NCBI RefSeq assembly: GCF_018919395.1
Contig: NZ_JAHLME010000003.1
Span: forward strand, 868,001 to 932,000
Reading direction: 5' to 3'
DNA: 64,000 bases
From: Geomonas azotofigens
GTDB lineage: Bacteria; Desulfobacterota; Desulfuromonadia; Geobacterales; Geobacteraceae
The first letter of the stretch is position 1; every line of letters starts with the position of its first letter. Below are positions 9,157 to 17,928 of this stretch, one piece after another. The notes beneath the pieces are model-generated. The model had not been told where the DNA came from, did not search any database, and was given only the letters and a program-made list of their open reading frames with translations. The position numbers were made by a program, and so were the translations under genes.

Positions 9157-12100
9157 TCAGCTGTCGAGCATCTCCCGGACCTTCTTGGCGAGCTCGATGG
9201 GTCGCGCCGGTTTCCTGATGATGTCGACCCCTTCCTCGAGGAAGATCCCCTTGTCCTGTATGACGTCGGCGGTGTACCCGCTCAGGAACAGCACCTTCAG
9301 GTGGGGCGAGTGCCGACGCAGCTCCTCGCAGAGCTGTTTGCCGTTCATCTTGGGCATGATCACGTCCAGGAGCGCCAGGCTGATCTCCTGTCGTCTCGCT
9401 GCGAAGAGCTGCAATGCTTCATCGCCGCTGCTGGCCCGAATGACCTGGTAGCCGTACCGTTTCAGCACGGATTCGACGAGTCGCGCCACGGCGGCGTCGT
9501 CCTCGACGACCAGGATGGTCTCGCTTCCACCCTCGGGAATGAAGGTGGATGGTTTTTCAGCCGACTGCACCTTCTCGGTGATCAGCGGCAGGTAGATGCT
9601 GAACGTGGTGCCGAAGCCCACTTGGCTGAAGACGGTTATGAAGCCGCCGTGCTGCTTGATGATGCCGTACACGATCGACATGCCCAGCCCGGTGCCGCGC
9701 CCGGGAAGCTTCGTGGTGAAGAAGGGCTCGAAGATCTTCTGCTGGGTTTCGGCATCCATCCCGGTCCCGGTGTCGGCAACGGTGATGAGGGCGTAGCGCC
9801 CTGGCATGCCGTACCCGTACTGGCGGTGGAACTCTTTGCCCACCACCGCCAACTCGGTCCGTATGGTGAGCTCGCCGCCAGTGGACATGGCGTCCCTGGC
9901 GTTGGTGGCGAGATTCATCAGTACCTGCTCCAACTGCCCGCTGTCAGCCATCACCAGCAGCTTTTCGTCGCTGAAGAAGGTCTTCAGGGTCACGTCTTCG
10001 CCGATGATGCGGACCAGGAACTTGGCGTGTCTGCGGGTGAGCTCGTTCAACTCCACCTGCTGCATCACCATCACCTGCTTGCGGCTGAAGGCCAACAGGC
10101 TCTTGGTGAGGTGCGTGGCCCGGTCGGCTGCATCGAGGATCTGCTCCATGTGGTCGAGCATCGGGTCGTTTTTGGGCAGGGAGTGCTGCAGCAGTTGGCC
10201 GAAGCCGAGGATGACGGTCAGTATGTTGTTGAAATCATGGGCGACACCTCCAGCGAGCTGGCCGACGGCTTCCATCTTCTGGGCCTGTCTCAGTTGCTCC
10301 TCGAGTTTCTTGCGCTCGTTGATGCTCTCCATGAAGGCCATGAAATGGCTGATCAACCCGGAACTGTTCAGGATCGGCGAGATGGTGGAGTGCTGCCAGA
10401 AGGTGGAGCCGGTTTTATGCCGGTTGTACAGTTCGCCGGTCCAGACGCGGCCCGAGGTGATGGTGTCCCACATCCCCTGGTAAAGCTCCGGCGAGGTCTT
10501 GCCGCTCTTCAGGATGCGCGGGTTCTGGCCGATGACTTCTTCCGAGGTGTAGCCGGTGACTTCGGTAAAGCGCGGGTTGACGAACTCGATGTCCCCTTTG
10601 ATGTCCGTGATCATGATGGCGACGGGACTCTGCATCACGGCTTGGGACAGCTTCAGCAACTGCTCGTCGGCCTGCCTCCGCTCGGTTACGTCCTTGTAGA
10701 TGACCACGGCGCCTACCAGCTCTCCTCCTTCACGTAATGGTCGGCAGTTATATTCAGCGTAGAAGCTGCTGCCGTCCTTACGCCAGAACAACTCGTCGCT
10801 CCCCTGGTAGGGGCGTCCCTCGTAGCAGGCGGCTGACAACGGGCAATCCTGTTCCGGGAACGGGGACCCGTCCTCGTGGCTGTGGTGCATCAGGGAATGT
10901 TGATGCTGTCCCAGCAGTTCTTCCTGGGTCCATCCCACCATGTGCGCCGCTGCCGGGTTCACGAAGGTGATGCGCCCCTGCAGGTCGACGCCGTTGATCC
11001 CCTCTCCGGCGGCGTCAAGGATCAGTTGCATCTGGCGGCGGGTTTTCTCGTGTGCGTCCTCGGCCTGCTTGCGCTCGGTGATATCCTCGAGGCTCTGGAT
11101 GGCTCCGACTACCCTTCCCTGGCGATCCCGGATCGGCGCTGCGTTGACGGTGATGTAGTGACCGTTTCCTTCAGGGTCCTTGTACCACCCTTCAGCCTGT
11201 ACCCCTTCTTCAATGAGGGTGGATCTCCGGTAATTGGTGTAAAGCTTTGCCCCCTCATCGTGATTTTCCAGGAGCACGATGTCCGCGAGAACTGGTCTGT
11301 CGCTGCCGTAGAAAATTTGCCCCAGATTGCGGGAGCCCAGCACCGTGTCCGCCTTTATCCCGGTCAGGGCTTCCAGGGCATAGTTCCACATGATGACGCG
11401 GTGCTCGCAGTCCAGCACGAAGGTTGGTTGGGTCATGTTCAGCACCAGGCTTTCGGCAAACTCCTTCTGAGACTGTAGGTCCGCCTCGGCCCGTTTGCGC
11501 TCGGTGATGTCGTGCAAGACGCCCAAGATCCCGCCACAGGTGCCGTTTACCGTCGTAAAGCTTGTCTTGCAGAATATGACGTCGCGCTCGGTATGATCGG
11601 CATGTAACGCTTTGCCTTCGTAAACCTGGATCCCGCCCCGGCTAATCAATTCCTGGTCGACGTGGTGGTGCGTTTCGGCGATCGGTCCGGGAGCGACATC
11701 GAACACGGTCTTGCCGATGATCCGGTCCCGGCTAAGGCCGGTGAAGTTGAGGAAGGCCTGGTTGCAGCCCAGGTACCTGCCGTCGGCTCCCTTGTAGAAC
11801 ACGGGGATAGGGGTCACCTCGATGAGCTTTTGCGAGAAGTCCAGTTGGCGCTTCAGTTCGTGTTTCTGCTGCTGCAACTCCTGCACCAGCTGGTTGAAGG
11901 CATCCCCCAGGACGCCGATCTCGTCGCCAGCCGGGATGTTGATCGGTGCGACATCGCCTTCCTTGTTATGGGTCAGCACCCTGATCTGTTCGGTGAAGGT
12001 GGTAAGAGGCGCGGTCAGAAATTTCATGCACAGCGAAACCACCAGCATGGATATGAGAAACACCACGAACAAGGCGGCCAGGATATAGCTGCGTGCCCGG

Positions 12101-12945
12101 TAGATCGGCGCGTAGGCCTCCTGTTGCGGGAAGTTGCTGGCGAGGATCCAGTTGGTGCTTTTGAGTCGCTTGAAGGAGCTGATGACCGCGAGGCCCCGGG
12201 AATTGGTGGTCTCCCCGGTCCCCTCGTACCCGCCGATGGCCTCGTCGTAGAGGCGGTTCTTGCCGACCGGGACGTCCTGTTTGAAGACCCGGCGGCCATC
12301 CGGATGGGCAATCATGACCCGGTCCGTGCTGTACAGGTAGAGGTAGCCCTTGTCACCGAGGGTGACCCTGCCGACCTTGGTGATGAAGTTGTCCCTGGTA
12401 AGGTCGATGCTCCCGGCCAGGACGCCGGCCACTTCTCCCCTGTCATCCAGGACCGGAGCGGTAAGCATGATGATGGGGTGCCGGTGCGTCTGCGACGAGA
12501 TAAAGGGGGCGGAAATCTGGGGTTGTCGGGTGGCCAGGGTCTTCTTCAGGTAGTCACGGTACAGGAAATTCTTGCCGACGATGCCGCTATCGAGCGGGTT
12601 GCCCGAGATGAGTGTCCCTTGGGCGGAAAAGAAAAACAGGCCGTTATCGAACATGGTCAGGTTTCCCGGACGCTGGTCGAAGAAGCTCTGCAGGGTGTGC
12701 GGGTCGCGTAGCGAGGCGGTCTTGAGGGTGCGGGCGGTGGCCACCAGTTCCGTCTGCGACAAACGGAGCTTGTCGTCGATCTGGTCGGCAAGAGCGGTGA
12801 CCATGTCGAACTGCTGCGTGAAAAGCAGCCCCTTGATCTGGTCGGTCACATAAAGATGGGTGGTAAGCGCAAGAATGGACAGCAGCCCGGCTATCAGCAG
12901 GGATATGGTGACCGTCATCTTGGTTTTCAAGCTAAAGGTGCGCAA
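9157..12945 (-). CDS. Large hybrid sensor histidine kinase (Cache, HAMP, 4x PAS, HisKA, HATPase, REC)
   Basis: 1262 residues beginning with TTG after GGAGG at 4-base spacing; an ATG ten codons in is an alternative. Transmembrane helices lie at about 10-32 and 287-311 and flank a periplasmic double-Cache-type sensor (GTLISGNPLDSGIVGKNFLY, GDKGYLYLYS). A HAMP domain is followed by four PAS domains (starting near 375, 500, 640 and 770). HisKA has H903 in VAHDFNNIL, the HATPase has DTGTGM and GRGTGLGMS, and a C-terminal receiver has D1194 (LLDVIMPKM). It probably binds a small organic ligand through the Cache domain and relays phosphate through its own receiver. It stands alone, with no regulator gene beside it. 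Confidence 0.93.
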   Translation of the reverse strand: MRTFSLKTKMTVTISLLIAGLLSILALTTHLYVTDQIKGLLFTQQFDMVTALADQIDDKLRLSQTELVATARTLKTASLRDPHTLQSFFDQRPGNLTMFDNGLFFFSAQGTLISGNPLDSGIVGKNFLYRDYLKKTLATRQPQISAPFISSQTHRHPIIMLTAPVLDDRGEVAGVLAGSIDLTRDNFITKVGRVTLGDKGYLYLYSTDRVMIAHPDGRRVFKQDVPVGKNRLYDEAIGGYEGTGETTNSRGLAVISSFKRLKSTNWILASNFPQQEAYAPIYRARSYILAALFVVFLISMLVVSLCMKFLTAPLTTFTEQIRVLTHNKEGDVAPINIPAGDEIGVLGDAFNQLVQELQQQKHELKRQLDFSQKLIEVTPIPVFYKGADGRYLGCNQAFLNFTGLSRDRIIGKTVFDVAPGPIAETHHHVDQELISRGGIQVYEGKALHADHTERDVIFCKTSFTTVNGTCGGILGVLHDITERKRAEADLQSQKEFAESLVLNMTQPTFVLDCEHRVIMWNYALEALTGIKADTVLGSRNLGQIFYGSDRPVLADIVLLENHDEGAKLYTNYRRSTLIEEGVQAEGWYKDPEGNGHYITVNAAPIRDRQGRVVGAIQSLEDITERKQAEDAHEKTRRQMQLILDAAGEGINGVDLQGRITFVNPAAAHMVGWTQEELLGQHQHSLMHHSHEDGSPFPEQDCPLSAACYEGRPYQGSDELFWRKDGSSFYAEYNCRPLREGGELVGAVVIYKDVTERRQADEQLLKLSQAVMQSPVAIMITDIKGDIEFVNPRFTEVTGYTSEEVIGQNPRILKSGKTSPELYQGMWDTITSGRVWTGELYNRHKTGSTFWQHSTISPILNSSGLISHFMAFMESINERKKLEEQLRQAQKMEAVGQLAGGVAHDFNNILTVILGFGQLLQHSLPKNDPMLDHMEQILDAADRATHLTKSLLAFSRKQVMVMQQVELNELTRRHAKFLVRIIGEDVTLKTFFSDEKLLVMADSGQLEQVLMNLATNARDAMSTGGELTIRTELAVVGKEFHRQYGYGMPGRYALITVADTGTGMDAETQQKIFEPFFTTKLPGRGTGLGMSIVYGIIKQHGGFITVFSQVGFGTTFSIYLPLITEKVQSAEKPSTFIPEGGSETILVVEDDAAVARLVESVLKRYGYQVIRASSGDEALQLFAARRQEISLALLDVIMPKMNGKQLCEELRRHSPHLKVLFLSGYTADVIQDKGIFLEEGVDIIRKPARPIELAKKVREMLDS

Positions 12946-13027
12946 TCAACCTCCACTGTCATGGCCACGCCACGGCGGGTTTCGTGGAACTGACACCATA
13001 GTATGAATACCTCTCTACTGTCCAGCT

Positions 13028-13054
13028 AAAAAGTTTTCCCGTTTCAGCGGGAAA
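13028..13054 (-). terminator. Small hairpin with T run in the leader of the large kinase
   Basis: TTTCCCG-CTGAAA-CGGGAAA on the minus strand is followed by AC and TTTTT (13032-13028). It lies about 80 bases upstream of the kinase start, so it could attenuate that gene or stop leftward read-through. The stem is only seven bases. Confidence 0.4.
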
Positions 13055-13203
13055 CGCTTGTTTGTTAAGGGGTTTTCGCGCGGCGCCCCGGTGCTGCCGA
13101 CAGGGGCGCGGAAAAGATTAATAGGCTCGCGCGGCGATTTGATATAGTATTCGGTGCGCGGCGGCAAAACATTAGAACCGCGTGCACGGGAGCAGAGACA
13201 TAG

Positions 13204-14028
13204 ATGCTAGCAATTGGCAAGTACAACCGTTTGGAAGTGAAGAAATTGAGCGCCATTGGTGCCTACCTCGCGTCGGAGTTGGGGGACATCCTTTTGCCGA
13301 CCAAGTACGTCCCGGAGGGACTGCACCATGGCGAGCACCTGAAGGTGTTCGTTTACCTGGATTCCGAGGATCGGCTTATCGCCACCACCCTGGAACCTAA
13401 GGCGCAGGTGGGCGACTTCGCGCTCATGGAGGTGAAGGACGTGAGTCCGGTGGGCGCCTTCCTCGAGTGGGGGCTGGAAAAGGATCTGCTGGTCCCCTTC
13501 AGCGAGCAGCCGCGCCCCATGCACAAGGGGGAGCGGCACCTGGTGCGGGTCTACCTGGACCGTTCGGAACGGATAGCTGCGTCGGCGAGGCTCGGCAAGT
13601 TCCTGGAGAAGTCGGCACCGGGCCTCAAGGAGGGGCAGGAGGTGAACCTCACCTTCTACGAGTTCGGCAACCTCGGCGCCAAGGTCATCATCGACGGCCG
13701 CTACGACGGGCTGCTGTTCAGGACCGAGCTCTTCGGCACGTACCGCATTGGCGACAGCGCCCAAGGGTACGTGAAGAAGGTCAGGGGGGACGGCAAGATA
13801 GACGTGACCCTCAGAAAGGGCGGCAGGCAGGATCTGACCGGCGGCCGGGAGACCCTGTTGCGGGTGCTTGGCGAGCGGGGAGGCTTTCTTCCGGTGGGAG
13901 ACAAGTCGCCTCCGGAGCTGATCGCCGAAATGTTCAGGATGAGCAAGAAGAACTTCAAGGCGGTGATCGGCAACCTGTATCGGGAAGGGATCATCGAGAT
14001 AACGAAGGAGGGGATCCGGCTGCGCTAG
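13204..14028 (+). CDS. cvfB: CvfB-like S1-domain RNA-binding protein
   Basis: 274 residues, the usual length of the CvfB/YitL family. Three S1-like OB folds in series (about 1-65, 67-135, 145-210; for example VGDFALMEVKDVSPVGAFLEWGL and EGQEVNLTFYEFGNLGAKVII) are followed by a winged helix (about 225-274, FRMSKKNFKAVIGNLYREGII). In Staphylococcus CvfB is an RNA-binding virulence regulator; the role in this organism is not known. The start ATG follows GGGAGCAGAGACATAG. It is a single-gene unit ending in a strong terminator. Confidence 0.9.
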   Translation: MLAIGKYNRLEVKKLSAIGAYLASELGDILLPTKYVPEGLHHGEHLKVFVYLDSEDRLIATTLEPKAQVGDFALMEVKDVSPVGAFLEWGLEKDLLVPFSEQPRPMHKGERHLVRVYLDRSERIAASARLGKFLEKSAPGLKEGQEVNLTFYEFGNLGAKVIIDGRYDGLLFRTELFGTYRIGDSAQGYVKKVRGDGKIDVTLRKGGRQDLTGGRETLLRVLGERGGFLPVGDKSPPELIAEMFRMSKKNFKAVIGNLYREGIIEITKEGIRLR

Positions 14029-14054
14029 ACTCCCCTCCCCTTTGTCGATGTGAG

Positions 14055-14091
14055 GAACCCCGGTGCGCTCGTGCACCGGGGTTCTTTTTTT
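14055..14091 (+). terminator. Rho-independent terminator after cvfB
   Basis: A 12-base perfect stem (14055-14066 / 14073-14084, GAACCCCGGTGC) with loop GCTCGT is followed by seven T. The T run overlaps the stop codon of the convergent BI-1 gene. Confidence 0.92.
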
Positions 14092-14764
14092 ACCTGCGGT
14101 CGCCGAGGAACCTGAGCAGCAGCAGGAACATGTTGATGAAGTCGAGGTAGAGGGTGAGCGCGCCCAGGATGGCTCCCTTGCCGCCGGTGTTCCCCATCTG
14201 CTTGATCTTTTGGGTGTCGTAGGCGGTGAGGCCGGTGAAGACGATGATGCCGCACAGGCTGAGCACCCAGTTGAGCATCGAGCTGTGCAGGAAGATGTTC
14301 ACCAGTGAGGCGATCACCACCCCCACCAACCCCATGAACAGGAAGCTGCCCCACGAGGAGAGGTCGCTTCTGGTGAGGTAGCCGTAGAGGCTCATGGTGC
14401 CGAACATCCCCGCGGTGACCAGGAAGGTCGAGGCGATGGAGGAGTGCGTGTAGGCAACGAAGATGGTGGACATGGTCAGCCCGTTCAGCCCGGCGTACAG
14501 CAGGAAGAGGATACTGGCCGTGGCGGTGCTGATCCTGTTGATGGCGCCGCTTATGGCCACCACGAGGCCCAGTTCCCCGAAGAGCAGCGCGTAGAACAGG
14601 ATGCGGTTACCGAGGATCGCCTGCAGCAGCGCCGGCGAGGACGCGGTTATGACCGACACGAGAGCCGTGAGCAGCAGCCCGCCGCTCATCCAGCCATAGA
14701 CTCCTCTCATGACGCCGCTGTTGACTACCGTTATGGTCCGGTATTGAGTCTGATATCTTTCCAT
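14090..14764 (-). CDS. Bax inhibitor-1 / YccA family membrane protein
   Basis: 224 residues, almost all hydrophobic, with seven predicted transmembrane helices and the family's C-terminal signature (TGLTAYDTQKIKQM, about 177-190). Bacterial relatives (YccA, YbhL, BsYetJ) act as pH-sensitive calcium leak channels or interact with FtsH; which applies here is unknown. GGGAG five bases or so before the ATG supports the start. It is monocistronic and convergent with cvfB. Confidence 0.92.
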   Translation of the reverse strand: MERYQTQYRTITVVNSGVMRGVYGWMSGGLLLTALVSVITASSPALLQAILGNRILFYALLFGELGLVVAISGAINRISTATASILFLLYAGLNGLTMSTIFVAYTHSSIASTFLVTAGMFGTMSLYGYLTRSDLSSWGSFLFMGLVGVVIASLVNIFLHSSMLNWVLSLCGIIVFTGLTAYDTQKIKQMGNTGGKGAILGALTLYLDFINMFLLLLRFLGDRR

Positions 14765-14995
14765 TCGATGCTCCCTTGTTTGCCGGCCGCGGTGGCAAAC
14801 ACATTGCCGTGGCGGTTGTCGGTGATTTATGCCCCTCGTTTATATCATGAAGTGGTGTGGTCAGGCAGAAAAATAACCATGACCGCGTGAATATGCAAGG
14901 GTTGGTGTTACAATCATTGCTCTGTTTTTTCTTGGTGCCGCAACGGCACCTTTGAGCGGCGCCTTGGCCGCATTGACTAAAAGGAGGAACCCGTC

Positions 14996-15334
14996 ATGTT
15001 GAAAAAAATTGCCATCCTCGCCTGTCTCGTCTCGTTCGCCCCGGCCGCGGCCGGAGCCCAGGACGTGGCGCTCATGGTGAACCAGCAGCCCGCGCCGCAG
15101 ACCGAGGCGCAGCGGAGCTTGAACCTGATGCCGCGCGAAGAGCGCTCCGCGACTCTGGTCGCGGCGAACGACGTCCAGGGGACGGCACCCGCTCAGGAGG
15201 AACGCCCGAAAAAAAGCCACACCGGCTTGACCTTCAAGGAGTTCTGCGACGTGCACTTCGGCGAGTATCGCTGGGTGTACTGGGTGGGCGCGGTCGCGGC
15301 AATCGTTGCCATCCACGTGGTAGCCGCCGACTAA
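14996..15334 (+). CDS. Small exported protein with C-terminal membrane helix, unknown
   Basis: 112 residues. A signal peptide (about 1-21, ending AGAQD) is followed by a Gln/Ala/Glu-rich linker (about 25-75). The C-terminal segment has one hydrophobic helix (WVYWVGAVAAIVAIHVVA, about 93-110). AAAGGAGG seven bases before the ATG gives strong support that it is translated. No family recognised. It may be anchored in the inner membrane by the C-terminal helix. It stands alone between oppositely oriented genes. Confidence 0.75.
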   Translation: MLKKIAILACLVSFAPAAAGAQDVALMVNQQPAPQTEAQRSLNLMPREERSATLVAANDVQGTAPAQEERPKKSHTGLTFKEFCDVHFGEYRWVYWVGAVAAIVAIHVVAAD

Positions 15335-15340
15335 AACAGC

Positions 15341-15373
15341 GCGGGCGGCGGGTGCCATCGCCCCGCCGCCCGC
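15341..15373 (+). terminator. GC-rich hairpin after the small exported protein
   Basis: The 12-base perfect stem GCGGGCGGCGGG / CCCGCCGCCCGC with a 9-base loop starts 6 bases after the stop codon. The tail is only CTTCTTCTTCC, so it is a strong hairpin with a weak T tract. Confidence 0.6.
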
Positions 15374-15451
15374 GCCCATGCTTCTTCTTCCCCTTCCCTT
15401 GCGCCCCCCGCATCCTTCCTTACCGCGCCGCAGGCGCCTCGCCTTGATTAC

Positions 15452-16516
15452 TTATTTCGCCCTCTCGTACTGGAGCGGCCACGGCAGGTCGACTCCCAGC
15501 GCCTTCGCCGCGTGGAGCGGCCAGTACGGGTCCCGCAGCATGGCCCGCGCCAGCAGGACGGCGTCGGCGAGGCCGGTGGCGACGATCTGTTCGGCCTGGG
15601 CCGGGTCGGTGATCACACCCACGGCGCCGGTCGGTATGCCCACTTCCCTCTTGATCGACGTGGCGAAAGAGGTCTGGAAGCCCGGCCCGAAGGGGGGCAT
15701 CGCCTCGGGGACCATCCCGCCCGAGGAGCAGTCGATGAGGTCGATGCCGATCTCCTTGAGCGAATGGGCCAGGTGCAGGGTCTGCTCGAGGTCCCAACCA
15801 CCGTCCATCCAGTCCGTGGCGGAAACCCTCACGAACACCGGCAGGTGCTCGGGCCAGATGTCGCGCACGGCCTTGGCAACCCTGAGCGGGAACCGGCAGC
15901 GGTTCTCCAGCGACCCGCCGAAATCGTCGCGGCGCTGGTTCGACAGCGGCGACAGGAACTCGTGCAGCAGGTAGCCGTGCGCCATGTGTATCTCGGCAAC
16001 CTCGAACCCGGCCTCGACGCTGCGTCGCGCGGCCGCCGCGAACTGCCCAAGGAGCGTTTCCAGGTCCTGCAAGGTCGCCTCGCGGGGGATCACCGGCTCC
16101 TCCCTGGAGAAGGGGACCGGGCTTGGGGCGATGGTCTGCCAGCCGCGCTGGTTGACGTCGACGGGACGCCCACCTTTCCAGGGAAGGTCGGTGGATGCCT
16201 TGCGCCCGGCGTGCGCGAGCTGGATACCGGGGACCGCGCCCTGTTCCTTGATGAAGCGCGTGATGGGGGCGAAGGCGGCGGCGTGCTCGGCGCTCCAGAT
16301 GCCGCTGTCGTCGGGGGAGATGCGTCCCTGGGGCGTCACCGCGGTCGCCTCGACCATGACCAGGCCGGCGCCGCCCACGGCACGGCTTCCCAGGTGCACC
16401 ATGTGCCAGTCGGTGGGGAGACCATCCCTGCTTGAGTACATGCACATCGGCGACACGAAGATGCGGTTCTTGATAACCAGCTCGCGCAGGGTGAGCGGCG
16501 TGAAAAGGATGCTCAT
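15452..16516 (-). CDS. Old Yellow Enzyme family NADH:flavin oxidoreductase (YqjM/NamA-like)
   Basis: 354 residues, a single FMN-binding TIM barrel. Hallmarks of the YqjM class: SPMCMYSS near 22-29 (Cys that tunes the flavin), LAHAGRKAS near 105 (active-site His), and HMAHGYLLHEFLSPLSNQRRDD near 178-200. These enzymes reduce activated C=C bonds or nitro groups with NAD(P)H. The physiological substrate is unknown. AGGAGG nine bases before the ATG supports the start. It lies downstream of mutM on the same strand with a 129-base gap, so cotranscription is possible but unproven. Confidence 0.93.
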   Translation of the reverse strand: MSILFTPLTLRELVIKNRIFVSPMCMYSSRDGLPTDWHMVHLGSRAVGGAGLVMVEATAVTPQGRISPDDSGIWSAEHAAAFAPITRFIKEQGAVPGIQLAHAGRKASTDLPWKGGRPVDVNQRGWQTIAPSPVPFSREEPVIPREATLQDLETLLGQFAAAARRSVEAGFEVAEIHMAHGYLLHEFLSPLSNQRRDDFGGSLENRCRFPLRVAKAVRDIWPEHLPVFVRVSATDWMDGGWDLEQTLHLAHSLKEIGIDLIDCSSGGMVPEAMPPFGPGFQTSFATSIKREVGIPTGAVGVITDPAQAEQIVATGLADAVLLARAMLRDPYWPLHAAKALGVDLPWPLQYERAK

Positions 16517-16645
16517 GCTGGAAAACCTCCTGAAGCTGACGTGATATGGCGCTGCGTGCTACCCGCGGCAGTTTAGCAGGCCTTGCGGTAACCGCAATGA
16601 ACGAGGCGGGATATCCTTCCCGGGGCCGCCGGCGCGGCGGCCGCC

Positions 16646-17458
16646 TCAGCGCTGGCAGGCGGCGCAGAAAAAGGTGGACCGGTTCCCGAGCCTTCCCCTG
16701 GTGACGGGAGCGCCGCACACGCGGCAGGGAAGTCCCCCCCGCCCGTAGACGTAGAGCTGCTGCGGGAAGTAGGCGAGCTTCTCCTCCGCCTTCTGGAAAT
16801 CCATGCTGGAACGCCCCGTGGCGATCGAGGTGGCGAGGGTCTCCTTGATGGCGGCGACCAGCTTGGAACAGTCGGCGGCGCTCAACTCTCCCGCCGGCGT
16901 GTCGGGATGCATGCGGCAGCGAAAGAGGCTCTCAGCCGCGTAGATGTTGCCGATGCCGGCCACCACCGCGCTGTCCATCAGGAAACGCTGCAGGGCCACC
17001 TTCCTGCCGCGGCTCAGCCGGAACAGGTAGTCGGCGTCGAAGGCGTCGGTGAGCGGCTCGGGGCCGATCTTGCGCAGGAGCTGGTGTTGCAGCGGGTCCG
17101 AGGCGGTGAAGTGAATCGAGCCGAAGCGGCGCGGGTCGTTCAGCCGGAGCGCCAGTCCCGAATCGAGGTGCAGGTCGAAATGGTCGTGGGGCCCCGGCGC
17201 GGTCGAGGCCGGCACCAGGCGCAGGTGCCCGGTCATGCCCAGGTGCAGCAGCAGCGAGCCGGTGCCGCAATCGAGAATGAGGTATTTGCCCCGCCGCTGC
17301 ACCGCCCGGATGGTCTGCCCCGCGAGGAGTTGGGAGAGCCGCTCTGGCACCATGTGGCGCAGCTTGACGATGCGCATCTCGACCGACGCGATGCTCGCGC
17401 CGGTCAGGTGATCCGTTATGCCCAGCCGGGTGACTTCGACTTCGGGTAACTCTGGCAT
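16646..17458 (-). CDS. mutM: Formamidopyrimidine-DNA glycosylase (Fpg/MutM)
   Basis: 270 residues beginning PELPEVEV, with Pro2 as the catalytic nucleophile and Glu3 after Met removal. The basic loop RRGKYLIL near 55-62, the H2TH region with GIGNIYAAE, and the C-terminal zinc finger (two CxxC pairs, CRVCG and CAACQR) complete the family pattern. It removes 8-oxoguanine and ring-opened purines and nicks the abasic site. GGAG five bases before the ATG supports the start. It follows a small Cys-rich protein by 15 bases, so both are probably one transcript. Confidence 0.97.
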   Translation of the reverse strand: MPELPEVEVTRLGITDHLTGASIASVEMRIVKLRHMVPERLSQLLAGQTIRAVQRRGKYLILDCGTGSLLLHLGMTGHLRLVPASTAPGPHDHFDLHLDSGLALRLNDPRRFGSIHFTASDPLQHQLLRKIGPEPLTDAFDADYLFRLSRGRKVALQRFLMDSAVVAGIGNIYAAESLFRCRMHPDTPAGELSAADCSKLVAAIKETLATSIATGRSSMDFQKAEEKLAYFPQQLYVYGRGGLPCRVCGAPVTRGRLGNRSTFFCAACQR

Positions 17459-17473
17459 GTTCGCTCCGGGCGC

Positions 17474-17659
17474 TTACTTGTCCAACGGCATGGGGCTGCA
17501 GACGTTGTCCGCGGAGTTGGCCTCGCTGCCGCAGGTGAAACAGACCACCGTCGGGTTGCTGGTGAGGTGGGCGACCTCTTCCAGGCGCCCGGCGCTTTTG
17601 AGCATGCAGAGGTGGCCGGTGTGTTTCGCTCCGCAGTGGCAGTTAGCGGTACTTTCCAT
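17474..17659 (-). CDS. Small Cys/His-rich protein upstream of mutM
   Basis: 61 residues with Cys/His motifs spaced like metal ligands (CHCGAKHTGHLC near 8-18, CFTCG near 40-44, later Cys54). A strong AAAGGAGG six bases before the ATG makes translation very likely. The spacing suggests a small zinc- or iron-binding protein. The family is not recognised. It is the first gene of a likely two-gene unit with mutM, which hints at a link to oxidative or metal stress; that is inference. Confidence 0.7.
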   Translation of the reverse strand: MESTANCHCGAKHTGHLCMLKSAGRLEEVAHLTSNPTVVCFTCGSEANSADNVCSPMPLDK

Positions 17660-17928
17660 GATGATCCTCCTTTGTCTGATGTATCACTCATTACTACTGC
17701 AAAAATGCTGTGGCAGTCAACCACTGGGTCACGGGTAGTCTGGGCGGTGTCGGCTGTGACTTGTGGTTGAAATTATTTTTTTATAATTTGTAGTTGCTAC
17801 TTTAGGATAATGTGGTTATATTAGAAAAAACTTTCCTTGTGCCAGTCCGGACAATGAACCGAGACAGAGGACGGTCTGCAGGAAGGGTCTTGATACGCTT
17901 GGACGAAACGTTGCCCAAGGGGGAGCGC

